Below, piece by piece: positions 45,554-55,665 of a stretch of 64,000 bases of DNA. The DNA comes from Saprospiraceae bacterium. GTDB taxonomy: Bacteria; Bacteroidota; Bacteroidia; Chitinophagales; Saprospiraceae. A model generated the notes under the pieces. That model searched no databases. It was not told the origin of the DNA and saw only the letters and a list, made by a program, of their open reading frames with translations. The position numbers and the translations under genes were made by a program. Each line of letters starts with the position of its first letter. Position 1 is the stretch's first letter. The stretch is from the NCBI GenBank assembly GCA_016710585.1, contig JADJVN010000002.1, positions 316,118 through 380,117 on the forward strand, in the 5' to 3' direction.

Positions 45554-48500
45554 TTAGTTAATCACGATCAGTTTATATGTTTTGCTCAATCCTGAGGCAT
45601 CTACTTTGAGGGTGTAGACTCCTGAAGTAGGCAATTGTGATCGTTTGATGGTGATCAAATTATTGCCTTTTTGGCCATATTCAATCGTCGTAAATATTTC
45701 TCTACCTTCCAAGTCGTGGATGGCATAATTTATAGCTCCTGCTTGACTCAAATTGATATTCAATTCTGTCTGTTGGACAAATGGATTTGGAATCAATGTG
45801 CCAAAAATGATTTCATTCTGTGAGGCATTGTTTTCATTATTCCAAGCAATGGACATGATCTCACTTCCATTAGAGTATATTTCGGCTTTGAGAATAGATG
45901 AATTGATGCTTAATTGAGGCAAATCTTTTTCGCTTAATTCTTTTGATAACTCAATATAAAACAAAGCTTCTTCTCCATTGATTTGTATACTTTCAGCACT
46001 GCTCCAAGATACCAATAAAATACCCTGTCCTAGCCATGACCAGCCAATGTTCTGATCTGATACAGGAATTAGTCCAGGCTGAATTCCATTCAGTTTTACA
46101 AGATCTGAATTGAGCTGTAATGTGAATTGGATTCCATCGATCGATGCAACATCCTTGGCAAATACAGGAATTTTATTTCCAATCGACTTAGCTGGATACA
46201 AATCGATTTTTCTAGCAGATCTTGTCTCTACTTTAGGTGAATTAAATTCCCCCCATATAGACTTACTTACATCACCAATTTTTATCCCTTTGAAATCTAA
46301 AAACATCATATCACCTGGAAGTGATTGGATTTGATATTCCTCTGGCAATGGTTCTAACCATGGATTATTTGGATCTGGAAAAGTATAAGTCGATTCAACA
46401 AACTTCCATGAAAGATTATTTCTGTATTTATAATCAACTCCAAGTATTAATTTTCTCAAAGCTGAAATATCTGAAGCTGTAATATTATTGTCTGCATTGA
46501 TATCTGCTGCCAACATACGCCATGGTGACCCTAAGTCCAGATTTCCCAAAATATGTTTTTGTATCTGAACGATGTCAAAAGTCGTAATACCGTCGAGATA
46601 GTTATTGTCCTTTAAAGCTTTAATCGTATAATCCCTGCCGATGTGTAAGTCTTGGAAGGCAAACTTACCATTTGCTTCAGTTTCGTAAATACTGTTGCCA
46701 AATTCTTCAACAATGATCTTAACCTCTCCAATTTCTTTGTCATCTGGCGTCAGTAATAAACCTGCGATATTTCCTGTAAGATTACCTCCAGTGCCATTGC
46801 AATGATGATTATTGTCTTGCACTACTACTGTTGTAATACATCTGTCCTGAAGTCCTGTAAGCTTGTCAGTAACCCATATTTCTACTCTTCTCATACCAAG
46901 ACTATCGCAGTTATATATCCTATATTTATCTGACGAATCTTTTGAGAATGATAGTGTCACTGGATTGCCGCAAATCTGATAACTTCCGTGATCTAAATCT
47001 GAAGCCCAAATCTGGATTAATGCAGTATCTATTTTTCCATTTTGATCTGAATCAATTCCCATTAAGTTAATCGCAACACCTGAAAGACAATATGCTGTAG
47101 GTGCTTTACAATTGATCACCCTGACTATTTGTTGACAAACAGTTTCATTGCCGCATTGATCTTCAAAAATCCAGAAGAATTTATGCTCACCAAGTGGCAG
47201 TTCAGCATCAAAAGTAATTCTGTTGCCATTGACATGATATGAGCTGTCATATAAACCATTGTTGTATAGATCCAATTTAAATCCTGATCGCAATAAATCA
47301 TCTGGAGTACAATCATCAAGTGCCACATGGGAGAGACTTACTCTTTGTTTTATACAGTTTGCCCCGGTGAGACAGATCATGACAGTGTCACAGTCGTCAG
47401 TGATTTTAGGCGGATTCTTGTTTAGAATTTTTATCACTTGTTCATGTGTCCAGTTTGGTATGATGATATTACCACTGGTATCAGTGTATTGCTGACACCA
47501 ATCGATCACCTTCCATTTTCTCAATATTTTTTGACATACTTCGGATCCCTGAATGTAAGAGAACTTACTATCTTCGAATGTTATCCCAGCTAGAGCACAG
47601 GTTCTATCTAGAATGATAGGAAATCCAAATGTATCTGGAAGATTTTGTGGCGAAACATTTGCCCCGCATCCTGTGATAGTTGTATCATAAGGCCAGATGA
47701 TATCATTTTCATTAAATGGATCTTGATTCCTTACCCAGATGCGTTGTGTGCAGGTATCGGTTCTGCCCATATTATCTGTAACAATGAAATTTCTGGCAAA
47801 ATATCCTATGTTGCATTGGTTGAGATGAGGAACTACTTGTTCGACTATAGTTACCACACAATTATCATAATAACTTGCTGTACCGAATCTTCTAAAATTG
47901 GTAGTATCAACATGCTTATTGCAATCAATAGTTACATCATGAGGGCAATACACTACCGGAGGTGTTTTGTCTTGCACCTGTACCATGACCATACAATCAT
48001 TAGTATTTCCAGATTTATCTACAACTCTAAATATCACTTGTATTGATTTGCCCACATCTTGGCAACAGAATCTGACATAGGGCTTGAATATATTATCGTT
48101 AAAACCACATGCAGTCCCATTATCCATACGGCGTACCAGTAAGCTGTCGATATGGCATCCGTCATAAGACCCATCATCCAATACATCAGCATAGACATGA
48201 ACTTCATCATCTCGAGTCATCGATACAACAGTCTCTCTATCACAAATTGCTATTGGTGGAGTTTTATCTACAACCGTAATAAACATCGCGCAGCTGTCTT
48301 CATTATAGCAGATATCTCTTGCTTTATAGACGATTCTATGGACACCGATGGGTAGTTTGATAATCCCACCATTTGAATTCAATAATACGCCATGTTGATA
48401 ATGGATGTCTACAATAACGCTATCTTGACAATGATCATCAACAATAGCAGGAGGGAGTTTAAAGTTGGCAAAACATTCGTATCCTGAGGATACACTTATC

Positions 48501-49477
48501 GTGATGTCATAAGGGCAATGCAAAGTAGGTGGTGTCATGTCTGATATCTCAATCGTCTGTGCATGACTTTTGACGACAGCAGTCCCGCACCACCATTCTA
48601 CTACTCTCCACATTCGTAGAATTTTTGTTTTGCATTCATTTTTAACCAGAACTATATCTTCATAAGATGTACCTAGATTACAATACGCGCTGAAATCGGG
48701 CCATAGAGGATTCCCAGCATAATATGGGACTCCTGTAGTATCAGGATGAGGATGACCTTGGGCATCTTTTGGCCATGGACCCCAACACTCCAATGCGCAG
48801 TTTGTAGCTTTGGTAAAATCTTTTGGAAATTTAACAGAATCGATAGGGACACGCTTCAACCAGATAGTATCGATGCATAATAAGGATTGATTTCCCCACG
48901 CATCTTTTGCTCTCCATTCTCTCACTAATTTTTTAATGAATAGGGGATCGCAATGTAGTAAAATTGCTTGATGATGGAGCATCTCTATCGTTGCCGAAGT
49001 GTCACAATAATCGTAGAAAACTGGAGGATCAAGTTTTGTAGAATCATTGCAGTAAATTGTGTCATTGCGGCATTCAATAACTGGTCCAAACTTATCTTCG
49101 ACAAGCAGGGTGGACCAACATGAATTTTTACTGGTGGAATCGTAGACCATGACTTTGAATTCCTTCTTGATATGTTCGAAATGAACATAAGGACTGGATG
49201 GAATCGGTTTCATGGTGTAAGGATTCAACACATCCACTCTATATCGAGCACTTGGGCAGTTGATGCCACTAGTGAGCAATAACAATGGTGTGATCTCTGC
49301 TTCACATCCTACACCGACAGAGATATTGACCTTGCCTCTGCAAGACAATTGGCATTGAGCCGATAGATTATATTGAAATACACTGCCTAGAAAAAAGGCC
49401 AGTATCATAAGGTAGCCAAAGGGCCCCGAAGGGCATAGTTTTCTTACTCCGTTACCAAGAACAGTCTTCGGATTCAT
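45554..49477 (-). CDS. Large T9SS-secreted protein with HYR-like repeats and dockerin-like module
   Basis: 1307 aa. Signal peptide within the first 40 residues (LMILAFFLGSVFQYNLSAQ). Then repeated Cys-containing beta-sandwich modules: 'DxTPPxxxCP' starts (DMTPPTLHCPYDITI, DKTPPIAICDRETVVS, DKTPPVVYCPHDVTI), resembling HYR/SprB-type repeats. From about residue 930 a carboxypeptidase-regulatory-like module (GLLLTPDDKEIGEVKI) precedes a dockerin-like Ca-binding segment (ADINADNNITASDISALRKLILG). The end (TLIPNPFVQQTELNI ... SGVYTLKVDASGLSKTYKLIV) is a T9SS sorting domain. It is probably a surface adhesin or gliding-type protein. The frame is intact over its full length. Confidence 0.88.
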   Translation of the reverse strand: MNPKTVLGNGVRKLCPSGPFGYLMILAFFLGSVFQYNLSAQCQLSCRGKVNISVGVGCEAEITPLLLLTSGINCPSARYRVDVLNPYTMKPIPSSPYVHFEHIKKEFKVMVYDSTSKNSCWSTLLVEDKFGPVIECRNDTIYCNDSTKLDPPVFYDYCDTSATIEMLHHQAILLHCDPLFIKKLVREWRAKDAWGNQSLLCIDTIWLKRVPIDSVKFPKDFTKATNCALECWGPWPKDAQGHPHPDTTGVPYYAGNPLWPDFSAYCNLGTSYEDIVLVKNECKTKILRMWRVVEWWCGTAVVKSHAQTIEISDMTPPTLHCPYDITISVSSGYECFANFKLPPAIVDDHCQDSVIVDIHYQHGVLLNSNGGIIKLPIGVHRIVYKARDICYNEDSCAMFITVVDKTPPIAICDRETVVSMTRDDEVHVYADVLDDGSYDGCHIDSLLVRRMDNGTACGFNDNIFKPYVRFCCQDVGKSIQVIFRVVDKSGNTNDCMVMVQVQDKTPPVVYCPHDVTIDCNKHVDTTNFRRFGTASYYDNCVVTIVEQVVPHLNQCNIGYFARNFIVTDNMGRTDTCTQRIWVRNQDPFNENDIIWPYDTTITGCGANVSPQNLPDTFGFPIILDRTCALAGITFEDSKFSYIQGSEVCQKILRKWKVIDWCQQYTDTSGNIIIPNWTHEQVIKILNKNPPKITDDCDTVMICLTGANCIKQRVSLSHVALDDCTPDDLLRSGFKLDLYNNGLYDSSYHVNGNRITFDAELPLGEHKFFWIFEDQCGNETVCQQIVRVINCKAPTAYCLSGVAINLMGIDSDQNGKIDTALIQIWASDLDHGSYQICGNPVTLSFSKDSSDKYRIYNCDSLGMRRVEIWVTDKLTGLQDRCITTVVVQDNNHHCNGTGGNLTGNIAGLLLTPDDKEIGEVKIIVEEFGNSIYETEANGKFAFQDLHIGRDYTIKALKDNNYLDGITTFDIVQIQKHILGNLDLGSPWRMLAADINADNNITASDISALRKLILGVDYKYRNNLSWKFVESTYTFPDPNNPWLEPLPEEYQIQSLPGDMMFLDFKGIKIGDVSKSIWGEFNSPKVETRSARKIDLYPAKSIGNKIPVFAKDVASIDGIQFTLQLNSDLVKLNGIQPGLIPVSDQNIGWSWLGQGILLVSWSSAESIQINGEEALFYIELSKELSEKDLPQLSINSSILKAEIYSNGSEIMSIAWNNENNASQNEIIFGTLIPNPFVQQTELNINLSQAGAINYAIHDLEGREIFTTIEYGQKGNNLITIKRSQLPTSGVYTLKVDASGLSKTYKLIVIN

Positions 49478-49950
49478 ATTGCTTCAAGATTTAAAGTTAA
49501 AACTCAAGGAATGCCAAAGACGAATGCGTAGACATTTCTTGAATCTGAAAATACAATTTACAGTTTGGTGTAATGCAATAGCAGCACACCTGTTTTTTAA
49601 GTAAGGAAACTATATCATATTATGGAAGATAATAATTGCTGTAAGCAATTACTCAGGATGGTTGGTTGAAATACGACGGTCATAATAATATTGACCGAAG
49701 GCTTTAATACATTTACAGCACAAACATACGGGGACATTTTGAATTGGCAAAGATATACATCATTTATTTTTTAATATTTATTTTTTATATGTATAAGTAA
49801 ATGATAATCAGTTTATAATGAATTTTATTTTTTTTATATTAAATTTTATTTGTTGGTATAGTTAAGGGATTGAAATGGATTTTTCAAAGTTTATTTTACG
49901 AGTTCAAATTAATAATGCGTTTCTATTTCACGACAATAGATTCAATTCCA
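49478..49950. other. Intergenic region between the large T9SS gene and the Rhs fragment
   Basis: About 470 nt without a supported gene. It holds a perfect small hairpin TAATTGCT-GTA-AGCAATTA (49633-49651), a weaker one CGGTCA ... TGACCG near 49676-49696, and a long T-rich stretch around 49765-49860. Confidence 0.5.
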
Positions 49951-49958
49951 TATCTTTG
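49951..49958 (+). promoter_or_regulatory. -7 element upstream of the orphan Rhs tip
   Basis: TATCTTTG, perfect TAnnTTTG, 16 nt before the first usable codon of the Rhs fragment (TTG at 49975). It could drive the toxin/immunity candidate pair independently. Confidence 0.4.
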
Positions 49959-49974
49959 AAAAGAAAAATAAAAA

Positions 49975-51174
49975 TTGGAGTATCAGATCTGTTATCGACG
50001 ACATCACCTAGGCAATATCCTGACCACCATCACAGATAGGAGGATAGGGGTCTATGATGTCTTGATGGGACAGTTCGACCACTATGAACCAGAGCAGTAT
50101 GATACAAGGGAGTACTATGCGTTTGGATCTGAGAGTCGCAGAGGCTCCAATCCTTGGACTGTAATAGTGAATAGCAAGCAAGGCTTCAACAACAAGGAGA
50201 AATCTCATAAGACAAACTCACAGATCAACTACGACTACGGATTCAGGATCTATAATGCAGGGTTTGGTAAATTCCTTAGGGTGGATCCATTGACAAGTAG
50301 TTATCCCGAATTAACGCCTTATCAGTTTGCTAGTAATCGACCGATCGATGGAGTAGATTTAGATGGTTTGGAATATTTATCAATTAATCATCCAGCATTT
50401 GCGAATAAAACAAGAACTGGTCATGGTTTTTTTAATTTTTTAAGTGGTTGTAATCAAAAACCTACTGCAGGAGAAATTTTGAGAAAAGCATACGAAAGTT
50501 CATACTCAAAGATAACGATTGCTGGATCTCAATATTACGATGTTGGCCGACATTTATATTATGATGGATCAAATTTGAATAGCACTGGAACTAGAAGACA
50601 ACAAGCGACAGAAGCATCTCAAGTTGGGCTTACTTTAATTCATGAATTTAATAATCTTAACGAAAATTCTGTTCTTAATCTTTCATATAATGATGACTCT
50701 AAAAAAAATATAGAAAATACAAGAAATGAAGCACTTAAATACAAAAATTGTTTTGGCGTTTGCTGGGCGGTAACCCAAGCTAGAATTAATAATGCTTACA
50801 AAGGTATTTTTGATTTAAGCATCAACAATAAAAATATCATTCATTTATTGAGTGCTGTAATAGAACGAAATAAGAATAATAGTGCAGGAGCTGGAGATGC
50901 ACTCATGCATATGGGACTAGGAAGTCAAGTATCCAACGTTTGGGATGGAAGTTTACAAACAGGAGCAATTCTGCAAATTTCGAAGTCCAATGGAGGTGGG
51001 CACTCACAAATTTTTAGGAGGTATATTTATAGTCAAGATAATGGAGAAATTATTGGTATAGATGCAATTGATAATAACAATGAGACTCAGTACACTGATC
51101 AAACTACAGGGAATTTTATAGATAGAAATACGTCTGATTTTATTATTGGAGTAAATTTAAAAGACAAAAAATGA
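49975..51174 (+). CDS. Orphan Rhs C-terminus with candidate papain-like toxin domain
   Basis: 399 aa from a TTG; no ATG fits and the N-terminal Rhs barrel is absent. Residues 1-135 are the end of an Rhs core (HLGNILTTITDR, DYGFRIYNAGFGKFLRVDPL, TPYQFASNRPIDGVDLDGLE). The remaining 260 residues are unique. They contain NCFGVCWAVTQARI (Cys259/Cys263), GGGHSQIF (His343) and EIIGIDAID (Asp363/Asp366): a Cys-80-His-20-Asp spacing as in papain/NlpC-P60/CHAP-like enzymes. The stop overlaps the start of a lipoprotein gene by 4 bp. The domain call is inference from motif spacing. The toxin may reach cells only by recombination onto a full Rhs. Confidence 0.7.
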   Translation: MEYQICYRRHHLGNILTTITDRRIGVYDVLMGQFDHYEPEQYDTREYYAFGSESRRGSNPWTVIVNSKQGFNNKEKSHKTNSQINYDYGFRIYNAGFGKFLRVDPLTSSYPELTPYQFASNRPIDGVDLDGLEYLSINHPAFANKTRTGHGFFNFLSGCNQKPTAGEILRKAYESSYSKITIAGSQYYDVGRHLYYDGSNLNSTGTRRQQATEASQVGLTLIHEFNNLNENSVLNLSYNDDSKKNIENTRNEALKYKNCFGVCWAVTQARINNAYKGIFDLSINNKNIIHLLSAVIERNKNNSAGAGDALMHMGLGSQVSNVWDGSLQTGAILQISKSNGGGHSQIFRRYIYSQDNGEIIGIDAIDNNNETQYTDQTTGNFIDRNTSDFIIGVNLKDKK

Positions 51175-51641
51175 AAATTTTATTTTTATTTATTTTAATT
51201 TTCACAAGTTGCAAAAAAAATAGTCGAAATGATATAAAAGAAAGTAAAGAATTGCAAGTTTTGAATAACTTTATAAAACCAATTGACTTTCCATTGGAAG
51301 AACTAGGATCTGTCCCATATGGGAATAAGTACTGTAATTTTTCATATACTAAACAAACATATTGGGATAAAAGTGGTATTTTATTGCTTATAAAAAAAAA
51401 TAAATCAAAGTATGAAATAAAGTTCAAAATTAATTCGAAAGTTTATATTTTTGATACAAATTATTCAGAATTAAAGAATGCAGAAATTAGGTTTGAAAAT
51501 GAATTGGAAGCAAATAATTTTATAACTCTTAAGTTTATATTATCAGATTATGGTGTTTTATGTAAAGGCGAATTAATTACTTCCGATAATAAATACAATC
51601 AGTTTGAATTGTTTGGGTTGTGTGATGATTTATTTAGATAA
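51171..51641 (+). CDS. Lipoprotein, candidate immunity protein of the Rhs tip
   Basis: 156 aa. A short signal peptide with lipobox (MKILFLFILIFTSCKK, Cys14) predicts an outer- or inner-membrane lipoprotein facing the periplasm. The mature part is soluble and beta-rich with Cys (YCNFSYTKQTYWD, LCKGELIT, LFGLCDDLF). Its ATG overlaps the Rhs-tip stop (ATGA), the usual toxin-immunity arrangement. A periplasmic immunity protein would match a toxin acting on the cell wall. No family was recognised. Confidence 0.65.
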   Translation: MKILFLFILIFTSCKKNSRNDIKESKELQVLNNFIKPIDFPLEELGSVPYGNKYCNFSYTKQTYWDKSGILLLIKKNKSKYEIKFKINSKVYIFDTNYSELKNAEIRFENELEANNFITLKFILSDYGVLCKGELITSDNKYNQFELFGLCDDLFR

Positions 51642-51644
51642 TAA

Positions 51645-51975
51645 CCCCACGCTCGGCGTAGGATATTCCTACGTCGAAGAGTTCTGATGGCAGTGCCATC
51701 AATCAAGGAAGAGCCACAGCTAGGAGCCCCTGCTAGCTCAAGTCTTAGACTTGTGCTGATGCAATAAAAACAAGAAATACTGAAATGTGCGAGTATGAAT
51801 ATAAAAGTATAGTAATGAACAGCGATCAGGTAGCTATTATTAAAGAATTACTAGATTGTTGACACAGCTAGCTCAAGTCTTAGACTTGTGCTGATGAATT
51901 TAAATCAAGAAGTACTGGAATGTCTCTTGCTAACCTAGTTCGGGGTAGTATACTCCTGTGGCGAAGGGTTATGTA
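51645..51975. repeat. Second REP-like cluster, two diverged direct copies
   Basis: Copy 1 has three short-loop hairpins: CGTAGGA-TAT-TCCTACG (51657-51673), GATGGC-AGT-GCCATC (51686-51700) and CAAGTC-TTA-GACTTG (51739-51753). The last lies in a 30-nt stretch (51732-51761) repeated exactly at 51867-51896, with similarity continuing about 30 nt beyond. A decayed version of the first hairpin is at about 51943-51975. The sequences differ from the RAYT-linked REP family, but the architecture (6-8 bp stems, 3-nt loops) is the same. Confidence 0.7.
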
Positions 51976-52503
51976 TAAAGATGGAATAGATTGAGCTAGA
52001 CTCCAAAGTCACGAAGGAGTAAAAGAGAGTTTCCAAGCTCGAAAATATGATTTTTTTTAATGGAAAAATCTCTTTCATTTGGAAAAAAAGTATCCTATCC
52101 TTGAAGGTTTAGAAGCAGTGAAAATTGATCCAAGCATGAGTAGTTCTTTTTAAGGAAATGATTAAGCGTCTGATCCAGAAACTGGTATTTGGGCATTGTC
52201 TGGGTGGAAATTATTAATTAGTTTACTAGTTCTACGATTGTAGATGAATTATTGCTTTGAATTTGTGGACAAATGTTTACATTTGTTTTTAAATAAAAAT
52301 GGTAATCTGTTGTATTCATTATTATTTTTGGAAGACAAAAATATGCAATTTTTTTGTTTTCCAGTGCTTTTGTCCACGTTTCGGCTACGCCTTTATAACG
52401 CCAAAAGTACTGGAAGAGCCATCGAAAACATTGAGAAACTTTACAACTCATTACTAACAAAGTGTTTAATCAAGTGATTATAATTAGTATTTAAAGTAAA
52501 GAT
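51976..52503. other. Gene-poor stretch with possible coding relics
   Basis: No intact gene is supported. Short frames such as FHLEKKYPILEGLEAVKID (about 52074-52150) and SDPETGIWALSGWKLL (about 52168-52215) look like pieces of decayed genes, perhaps former toxin or immunity cassettes. No family was recognised. Confidence 0.4.
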
Positions 52504-53454
52504 TTGATGAAAAAAGTTATTTTTATTTTTTTAGGTATTTTTTTTAGTTTTGATATATTCGGTCAAAGTAAATTTGAAGGAGTTTTGAATGTTCAAGGGA
52601 CAAATAAAAAATTTGCTATTTTGATTCCATCAAAATTTGAACAAGGAGTTACTAATGCTGTAGTCGCAATGCATCCATTGAATACTGCAAGATGGAATGG
52701 TGTTTCTTGGAGAGATACATTAACTGCTTTTGCAGAACAAAACCAATGTTTTCTTATTTGTCCAGATGGTGGCACCGATGGTCGAGTAGATGATTCAATT
52801 GATACTTTATTTACAAGCATGCTTATGGAGTCTTTATATAGACTTTATGGCTATAATACAAATAAAGTTGTGTTAATGGGATTCAGTGTTGGGGGATTAG
52901 CGACCTATACTTATGGATTGAGTCATGCTGATAAATTCAAAGGATTCATTCCAATTGGAGCTGCAATAAATGGTACCACTGAAATCGCGAATCTTGCGAA
53001 AAATGCAAAGGATAAAATATTTTACTTAATTCATGGTTCAGAAGACGATCTGAATAATAGATTTTTACCTGCAAAATCTTTATTGATAGAGTCAAAAGCA
53101 TGTGTAAAAGATTCTGTATTGAATGGAGTGGGGCATACCATAGATTTTACAAATCGCAATGAAATATTATCTCATGCATACCAATACATTCTTGCAAATT
53201 CTTGTAGCACTACCGATATTCAAACTGAATCAGAAATTGAAGTATTAAATATCCAAAATCCAGCTTCACAGCAGATTTTAATACCTGAAAGTTTGTCTCG
53301 TTTTTCGATTACTTTATTAAATTCTTTTGGACAAAATATTTGTAAATTGCATACAGGTGAAAATGCAATATCACATTTGACTCCTGGCGTTTATTTTCTT
53401 CGAATAGGACATGGATCAAAAGTTAAGACACAAAAAATTGTAATTGAGAATTAA
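52504..53454 (+). CDS. T9SS-secreted alpha/beta hydrolase (esterase, PHB-depolymerase-like)
   Basis: 316 aa. Signal peptide 1-21 (...FDIFGQS). The catalytic layout of LpqC/PHB-depolymerase-like esterases is present: nucleophile elbow GFSVGG (Ser128), acid in HGSEDD (Asp181 or 182), and GVGHTID (His211). AILIPSKFEQG and LICPDGGTDG are the usual strands. From about 240 a T9SS sorting domain follows (ITLLNSFGQNICKL, LTPGVYFLRIG, TQKIVIEN). An extracellular esterase; the substrate (feruloyl, acetyl-xylan or polyester) is undetermined. Confidence 0.85.
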   Translation: MMKKVIFIFLGIFFSFDIFGQSKFEGVLNVQGTNKKFAILIPSKFEQGVTNAVVAMHPLNTARWNGVSWRDTLTAFAEQNQCFLICPDGGTDGRVDDSIDTLFTSMLMESLYRLYGYNTNKVVLMGFSVGGLATYTYGLSHADKFKGFIPIGAAINGTTEIANLAKNAKDKIFYLIHGSEDDLNNRFLPAKSLLIESKACVKDSVLNGVGHTIDFTNRNEILSHAYQYILANSCSTTDIQTESEIEVLNIQNPASQQILIPESLSRFSITLLNSFGQNICKLHTGENAISHLTPGVYFLRIGHGSKVKTQKIVIEN

Positions 53455-53524
53455 GTAAAAAGTAAAAAGTGGAAAATAAAAAGTAAGAAGTAAAAAGTGG
53501 AAAGTAAAAAGTAAGAAGTAAAAA
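53455..53524 (+). repeat. Heptanucleotide tandem repeat
   Basis: Ten consecutive 7-mers of the type GTNNNAA (GTAAAAA, GTGGAAA, GTAAGAA and variants; one reads ATAAAAA) right after the esterase stop codon. A higher-order 28-nt unit (GTGGAAA-xTAAAAA-GTAAGAA-GTAAAAA) is present twice. Confidence 0.85.
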
Positions 53525-53596
53525 GTGAGTTTAAAAATTTAATGCTATTTAGATATGTACTATAATTATCTAAATTCTCTACCTTTAACTTTTAAA

Positions 53597-55485
53597 CTAG
53601 AATTTTATAAACTTCACAACTCCTACTTTTCCTTCCTCCATCTGATACTCCAAAAAATATGCACCTGGTCTTAAATTTTGCAAATGAATTGGAGCATCTA
53701 TTTCAATTGTGCTCAATCGAATCATTTCATTACCATTCATGTCAATAATTTTCAACTCAATGGCATCTTCAACATTTTTTATGTTAATATATTCCGAAGC
53801 AGGATTGGGATAAACTTGAACTGCGTTTGCAACTTGATCATTTGTACTAGTAGGTCTCAAATTAAATCCTTCTCGAATAAATTGATTCACTCTGGTAGCT
53901 GTAAAATTCTCATCCCAAGAACTCTTTGAAAGTGCTCGACATCCATCATAAAATCTGCGTACATCAGCATCACCTGTCAAAAGATTTAATATAAGCTCTC
54001 AAATCTCTATCTGAATTTATATATGGGACGTTCATTGCTACAGCATTTTTTTCACCACTTGCTGCTATCCAATTATTGAGACTACCTTGTTCAAACCATG
54101 AATTCTGATTCAACACATTATTGTATCGATTGCCATTGAATGTAACATTAGAGAATGTACCATATTTGATCATACAATATCCCAGTCTATTTTCCATTTG
54201 AACATCATTGCTATCGATTTGATTTGTGCCGCGAAGATTCTGTCCGATGGCAATTCCATTGGCATATGCTATACCTGATGATTGATTATTTCCCCAATTG
54301 TATATAATATTTTGACTTAGATTGCATCCTTCTGTTTCATCTACTATTATAGCATTATTATATTGAGATATCGGTGTGAAGTGCGCAATAATATTATGAT
54401 GAATCTTTGCATTTTTTATGCGGTGTATATCGATGCCTCTACCTTGATCAAATCCTTCAGGTCTTGAATCTAAAATAACATTGTATGAAACTTCACCTGT
54501 GCGAAATTCTGTTGGCCAATTTAGTGTTGATTCGAATGTTCCAAGCTGTATATTCTGAGGATTTGATAAAAAATAAATTATTGTGTATGATGCCTCCACA
54601 ACGAAAACTTCCACTTGTAGCAGCAGCTCTCGACACGATATTACTTCTAAAAATTAAGTTACGGTTGCCCACTTGAAAATAAGTGTTATGTCTGAATCCA
54701 TTCGCTGTCGCACCTGCTATGGTCTCACTCCAACCATTGTGATCTATGACATTGTCTTCAAAGAGAATACTATCTACATTATCAATAAAAAAACCACCAG
54801 CATTCTGAGCTCCAGTAGTATATGCATCTACAAGTACAGATCGTCTCACTTTAAGATTACTACGTGAAGGATTGCGATTGAGGATAGGATCATGTATGGT
54901 GATGTTTGACAAGAATTTTCCGAAATAACAATTTTCAATGAGAACATTTTGAAATGGCGTTTCAATAATTCTAATGGCAACAGCTTCTCCATTATTTGTT
55001 CGATGCTTTGCTTCAAAATGCAATCCTTCGATCATGACATTAGAACAATTTGTGCCAATCACATTTAATGCAGTGACATTGCCTGTATATATCTTTGGTC
55101 TTACATTAGTATTTCCATAAGTGGTGATCACCATTGGCGATTTGCGAGATGCACCACGCAACTCAATTGAACCAAATAACTCATTATTCCATTCTTCACC
55201 CTTTTTAAATAACAACCAATCTGCAAAGCCCGGGCGCAATTTTTTCTTTGCCTCAGCAATAGTCTTAAAAGCTTTAACAGTGATCATTGGACTACTTGGA
55301 TCTCTCCCAACTATATTTTCTTTATAGACATAAACTTCTGCTTTGGTATCATCACCAGTGGAACTAACATAGATAATCCTTGAATCAGATTCTGGAGTTG
55401 GAACTGACCATCCATTCACTTCAGGAATTTGTGCCAAAAGGAGATTACTAGTAAAAAAACATATTGAGAAGAATAAATTTTTCAT
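53597..55485 (-). CDS. T9SS-secreted right-handed beta-helix protein, two frameshifts
   Basis: Three overlapping frames (55485-54493, 54614-53970, 53980-53597) restore one protein of about 628 aa. One T is missing in the run at plus A6 54568-54573 (...NNLFF-LSNPQNIQLG) and one base is extra in plus A4 53980-53983 (...AYIKS-LTGDADVRRFYDG). Signal peptide MKNLFFSICFFTSNLLLAQ. The middle has pectate-lyase/NosD-like right-handed beta-helix coils (NVLIENCYFGKF, SILFEDNVIDHNG, NLIFRSNIVSRAA, NISYNVI-type turns). The C-terminus (VYPNPASEYINI ... LRPGAYFLEYQMEEG) is a T9SS domain. Probably binds or cleaves polysaccharide outside the cell; no catalytic residues can be assigned. Confidence 0.8.
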
Positions 55486-55598
55486 AAGGCCATTTAATTT
55501 ATTAATTGAAAAATTAACTATTTGCTTTGCATGGTCAAAGATATTCTGTATGAAAATTGTAGTATAATATTGGTTGTCACATGATGATGTGAAACATA

Positions 55599-55648
55599 GT
55601 AGAAAGTTGAAAGTAAAAAGTTGAAAGTAAAAAGTAGAAAGTAAAAGT
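55599..55648 (-). repeat. Heptanucleotide tandem repeat, second site
   Basis: About seven 7-mers of the type GTNNAAA (GTAGAAA, GTTGAAA, GTAAAAA) in plus orientation, just beyond the 3' end of the next T9SS gene. Same family as the repeat at 53455. Confidence 0.8.
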
Positions 55649-55665
55649 GTGAGACATGATCATTC

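Noticed and set aside
51785..51862. 25-codon ORF between the two copies of the second REP cluster
   Set aside because: Short and without recognisable features; probably chance.
52218..52460. 80-codon minus-strand ORF
   Set aside because: No conserved pattern beyond a short YKGVAETWTKALE piece, no start context; treated as relic or chance.
53455..53524. CRISPR array
   Set aside because: The unit is 7 nt without spacers; a simple tandem repeat.
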